DNA from: Streptomyces yangpuensis
GTDB taxonomy: Bacteria > Actinomycetota > Actinomycetes > Streptomycetales > Streptomycetaceae
DNA: 64,000 nucleotides
Direction: 5' to 3'
NCBI RefSeq assembly: GCF_001005295.1
Contig: NZ_LBMK01000001.1
Coordinates: 498,704 to 562,703, forward strand
The position numbers and the translations under genes were made by a program. The notes beneath the pieces were generated by a model. It had not been told where the DNA came from and made no database searches. It saw only the letters and a list, made by a program, of their open reading frames with translations. Shown one piece after another: positions 61,484 to 64,000 of the stretch. Position 1 is the stretch's first letter. Each line of letters starts with the position of its first letter.

Positions 61484-62139
61484 GCAAAGGCAACAGCACG
61501 AAGATCACGGACGAGCTGTACCAGTACATGCTCGACCACAACCCCCCGCTGGACGCCGTCCAGCGGGGGCTCGTGGCGAGGACGTACGCCAAGTTCCCCG
61601 ACGTCGCCGGGATGCAGTCCGCGGAGGAGCAGGGGCCGCTGCTGGCCTTCCTCGTCCGCCTGACCGGCGCCCGCCACATCGTCGAGGTCGGCACCTTCAC
61701 CGGCTTCTCGGCCCTGTCGATGGCCCAGGCACTGCCGCCCGACGGGCGCCTCATCGCCTGCGACGTCTCGGAGGAGTGGACGGCGTACGGCAGGCAGGCG
61801 TGGGAGGAGGCCGGTGTCGCGGACCGCATCGAACTGCGCATCGCGCCGGCCCTGGAGACCCTGCGCGCGATGCCCGCCGAGCCCCACATCGACATGGCCT
61901 ACGTGGACGCCGACAAGGAGAGCCAGATCTCCTACTGGGAGGAGCTCGTCCCGAGGCTGCGCCCCGGCGGACTGATCGTCACGGACAACACGCTGTTCCA
62001 CGGGACGGTCCTCGACGCATCGGCCACCGGCTCGGCGGCGGGCGTACGCGCCTTCAACGACCACGTCACGGCGGACCCGCGCATGGACTCCGTCCTGCTG
62101 GCGATCTCGGACGGGCTGACGCTCTCGCGCAAGCGGTAG
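61480..62139 (+). CDS. O-methyltransferase (family 3, CCoAOMT-like)
   Basis: 219 residues. SAM-binding motif HIVEVGTFTGFSALSMAQALPPDGRLIACDVSEEW; metal/substrate region DMAYVDADKESQISYWEELVPRLRPGGLIVTDNTLFHG (DADK, DN as in class I cation-dependent methyltransferases). It would methylate a catechol-like hydroxyl. ATGA overlap (61480-61483) with the HAD gene makes it the fourth gene of the Ter-linked operon, a probable tailoring step. Confidence 0.92.
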   Translation: MSKGNSTKITDELYQYMLDHNPPLDAVQRGLVARTYAKFPDVAGMQSAEEQGPLLAFLVRLTGARHIVEVGTFTGFSALSMAQALPPDGRLIACDVSEEWTAYGRQAWEEAGVADRIELRIAPALETLRAMPAEPHIDMAYVDADKESQISYWEELVPRLRPGGLIVTDNTLFHGTVLDASATGSAAGVRAFNDHVTADPRMDSVLLAISDGLTLSRKR

Positions 62140-62181
62140 CGGGGTGGCGCGGGCGGCGGCAGGCGGTGGAGGCCTCGGGGG

Positions 62182-62403
62182 TCAGCCGCAGCCGCCGCCC
62201 CCGCAGCAGCCGCCGCCTCCGCCGCCCATGGGACGGGCGGGCGCGGGGGCGCTGCTCGACCCGCCCACGGCCACGGCGGACAGCAGCTTGACGGTGTCGG
62301 CGTGCCCGGCCGGGCAGTCGGCGGGGGCGGAGGACTCGGCCATGGGGCGGCTCACCTCAAAGGTGTCGTCGCAGGTCCGGCAGCGGAATTCGTAACGAGG
62401 CAT
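62182..62403 (-). CDS. FmdB-family zinc ribbon protein
   Basis: 73 residues. MPRYEFRCRTCDDTFEVSRPM plus APADCPAGHADTVKLLSAVAVGG is the FmdB/CxxC_CXXC_SSSS zinc ribbon (second pair CPAGH, one Cys replaced by His). The tail is Gly-rich with extra cysteines (GGGGGGCCGGGGCG). The ATG at 62403 is preferred over a GTG two codons upstream because family members begin MPxYEFRC. Function unknown, likely a nucleic-acid- or protein-binding regulator. Confidence 0.85.
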   Translation of the reverse strand: MPRYEFRCRTCDDTFEVSRPMAESSAPADCPAGHADTVKLLSAVAVGGSSSAPAPARPMGGGGGGCCGGGGCG

Positions 62404-62445
62404 GCGCACAGGCTAAGCGCGCCCGCCGCCCCCGCGCTACGGCTC

Positions 62446-63177
62446 TCACACGGTGTCGGGCCGCGAGAGCCGCCCCTGCGCCAGGCGCGCCCGGTCCTCC
62501 CGGGCCGCCTGCTCGGGGTGGCGGGCACGCCAGTACGGATTGTCGTGCGGCAGCGCACTGCCCACCCGCCCGTACATCCCGAACCACATCAGCATCACGC
62601 CGACGACGAAGCTGAACAGCACGTTCTGGATCTTGAAGGCCAGGAAGTTCAGCCCGGTGTCCAGCAGCGCGAGGTTCACGAAGCCGCTCGCGATGAACAG
62701 CACGCCCAGCACGATGTTCAGCGTCGAGGCGAAGGTCCCGCCCACCACCATCCCGACGATGAGCAGACCGCCGATGCAGATCGACAGGACGCTCAGCGCG
62801 CCGTTGGTGTTCAGCGCGAGCACCGTGTCGCCGCCCGTGTCGAAGAACCCGATCCGGTCGACCAGGCCCAGGATCCCGAAGACCACCAGCAGCAGACCGG
62901 TCAGCCCCGCCCCCACCCGGTACACCTGGCTGAGCTTGTGATCGATGGGCAGGTGCTCGTCGAGCCGCGCGTTCACCGGGTGCAGGGCCCGCTGCACGCG
63001 CCGCGCCACCGGGTGCGGGTCCTGCGGCACGACCGGCCCGTACGGCTCGTGGGCCACGTAGGGCGCGTAGTGCTCGTGGGGCTCGGTGCACCCGTACGCC
63101 GCGTGGGGCGCGTACGGCGCGTGGGACACCGGGGGTACCTGGGACGCACGCGGCTTGTGGAAGGTATGGGCAGCCAT
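62446..63177 (-). CDS. DUF4383 membrane protein
   Basis: 243 residues. N-terminal His/Pro/Tyr-rich cytoplasmic stretch (about 60 residues, YGCTEPHEHYAPYVAHEPYG), then four membrane helices in the DUF4383 layout: GAGLTGLLLVVFGILGLVDRIGFFDTGGDTVLALNTNGALSVLSICIGGLLIVGMVVGG, TLNIVLGVLFIASGFVNLALLDTGLNFLAFKIQNVLFSFVVGVMLMWFGMYG. Ends with charged HPEQAAREDRARLAQGRLSRP. GGAG 7 nt before the ATG at 63177. Function unknown. Confidence 0.85.
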   Translation of the reverse strand: MAAHTFHKPRASQVPPVSHAPYAPHAAYGCTEPHEHYAPYVAHEPYGPVVPQDPHPVARRVQRALHPVNARLDEHLPIDHKLSQVYRVGAGLTGLLLVVFGILGLVDRIGFFDTGGDTVLALNTNGALSVLSICIGGLLIVGMVVGGTFASTLNIVLGVLFIASGFVNLALLDTGLNFLAFKIQNVLFSFVVGVMLMWFGMYGRVGSALPHDNPYWRARHPEQAAREDRARLAQGRLSRPDTV

Positions 63178-63319
63178 GGAGGTCTCCTCTGCTCCGTCCC
63201 GTACCCCCAGCATCCGCCGCCCACCGCCCCACGACAACCAGTACGGGGCGGGCCGCGGGCCAGAACCGGGGGAGCTGCGGGAGCGGGGGGATGCCTGAGG
63301 GCTGCCCTGAGGGCTGCCC

Positions 63320-64000
63320 TCAGGCCTGGCCGCGCTCCTCCCGGATTCCGGTCACCACCCGGTTCACCGAGGCCCGTACGGCCTCCATCTCCTGCAGGAA
63401 CGCCCAGTAGTCCGGGTGCCGCCCCTCCAGCCCCTCCAACGCCCGGCCCACCCGGGCCACCGCATCGTCCAGCGGCCGCGCATGCCGCGGATCCGGCACA
63501 CTGCGGCCCGCCATCGCCAGCCGCTGCGCATCCCGGATCGCGAAACGGGTCCGGTCCACCTCCGCCTGCGGATCCCGCGCCACCGCCTCCAGCCGCGTCA
63601 GCCGGTCCTGCGCCGCCGACACCGCCTCGTCCGTCGCGTCCAGTGCCGCGCGTACCGCCTCGATCAGCGTCCCCACGTCCGCCCAGCGCTGCTCGTCCCG
63701 CGCCCGGCCGGCCTCCCGCAACCGCTCCTCGGCCCGCGCCACGTCCCGTACCGCCTGGTCGGGCACGTGCTGCAGGTCCTGCCAGCACGCCGCACTGAAC
63801 CGCCGCCGCAGCTCGCTGAGCACCGGATCCACCCGGTCCGCCCGGTTGCGCAACGCCTGCGCCCTCGTCCGCAGGCTCACCAGCCGCCGGTCGATCTCCG
63901 CCGCCCGCTCGGGCAGCCGCGCCGCCTCAACCCGTATGGCCTCCGCGTCACGCAGGATCCGGTCCGCCCGCTGCACCGTCTCCTGCACCCCGTGCCGCGC
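63320..64000 (-). CDS. Coiled-coil protein, 5' end outside window
   Basis: At least 226 codons, open to the right edge (no in-frame stop before base 64000), so the true N-terminus is missing; the GTG at 63988 is only the last candidate inside. The visible part is almost wholly helical and charged (ADRILRDAEAIRVEAARLPERAAEIDRRLVSLRTRAQALRNRAD; EERLREAGRARDEQRWADVGTLIEAVRAALDATDEAVSAAQDRLTRLEAVARDP), ending VNRVVTGIREERGQA. In Streptomyces such C-terminal coiled coils follow an N-terminal TPM domain in ter regions; that domain is not in view, so this is a guess. Confidence 0.65.
   Translation of the reverse strand, partial: ARHGVQETVQRADRILRDAEAIRVEAARLPERAAEIDRRLVSLRTRAQALRNRADRVDPVLSELRRRFSAACWQDLQHVPDQAVRDVARAEERLREAGRARDEQRWADVGTLIEAVRAALDATDEAVSAAQDRLTRLEAVARDPQAEVDRTRFAIRDAQRLAMAGRSVPDPRHARPLDDAVARVGRALEGLEGRHPDYWAFLQEMEAVRASVNRVVTGIREERGQA

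Overview
The window is chromosomal DNA of a high-GC actinomycete, almost certainly a Streptomyces or close relative. Third codon positions are nearly all G or C. GTG starts are common, tRNAs lack encoded CCA, and several genes look leaderless. From memory, the gene content and order resemble, in reverse, the S. coelicolor core chromosome around SCO2360-SCO2465: hrdA, ABC exporter pair, mbl, ACCase-like carboxyltransferase, fasR-fabD-fabH-acpP-fabF, aceE, peroxiredoxin, terD cluster. No phage, insertion sequence, CRISPR array or secondary-metabolite cluster is visible, so this reads as core-arm chromosome.

Layout. 1-6.5 kb: end of a group-1/2 sigma factor, a heterodimeric ABC exporter, a xylulokinase-like FGGY kinase, a YtxH-like membrane protein, two tandem tRNA-Asn genes and one CAT-anticodon tRNA. 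6.5-18 kb: YbdK-type carboxylate-amine ligase, MFS exporter, cupin/AraC pair, fused beta/alpha carboxyltransferase, LysE/Lrp pair, and an actin-like Mbl gene translationally coupled to a shortened GAF/histidine-kinase fragment. A secreted lipase, a second sensor-like fragment and a zinc-ribbon membrane protein follow. 18-33 kb is a series of small regulator/target modules: MarR with an MDR oxidoreductase and Ohr; HxlR with an imine-reductase-like enzyme; two polytopic envelope glycosylation-type proteins; LysR-nitrilase; TetR with a GH3 beta-glucosidase; an SGNH lipoprotein; DUF3145.

33-38 kb is the type II fatty acid synthase cluster with its PucR-family activator FasR. 38-48 kb holds a pirin, a serine hydrolase, a MerR/aldo-keto reductase pair with a textbook 19-bp-spacer promoter, a YtrA-type GntR/ABC operon headed by a perfect 19-bp inverted repeat, a DUF4429/SHOCT protein, a DUF1023 hydrolase, TetR, an I36-type inhibitor and a Kv-like potassium channel. 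48-52 kb: pyruvate dehydrogenase E1 (aceE), DUF3052 and an AhpE-type peroxiredoxin.

52-62 kb is the most unusual part, a tellurium-resistance (Ter)-type stress island. It has two TerD proteins, a DUF475/TerC-like membrane protein, a TerA-like protein and a divergent TerD with a Pro/Ala tail. Next comes a four-gene, stop/start-overlapping operon: TIM-barrel C-C lyase, a single 896-codon phosphoribosyltransferase-TRSP plus StiP/PELOTA fusion, a HAD phosphatase and an O-methyltransferase. The operon resembles the Ter-linked biosynthetic module predicted to make a nucleoside-like metabolite, but no ATP-grasp gene is present in the window. The window closes with an FmdB zinc ribbon, a DUF4383 membrane protein and the 3' part of a coiled-coil gene that runs off the end.
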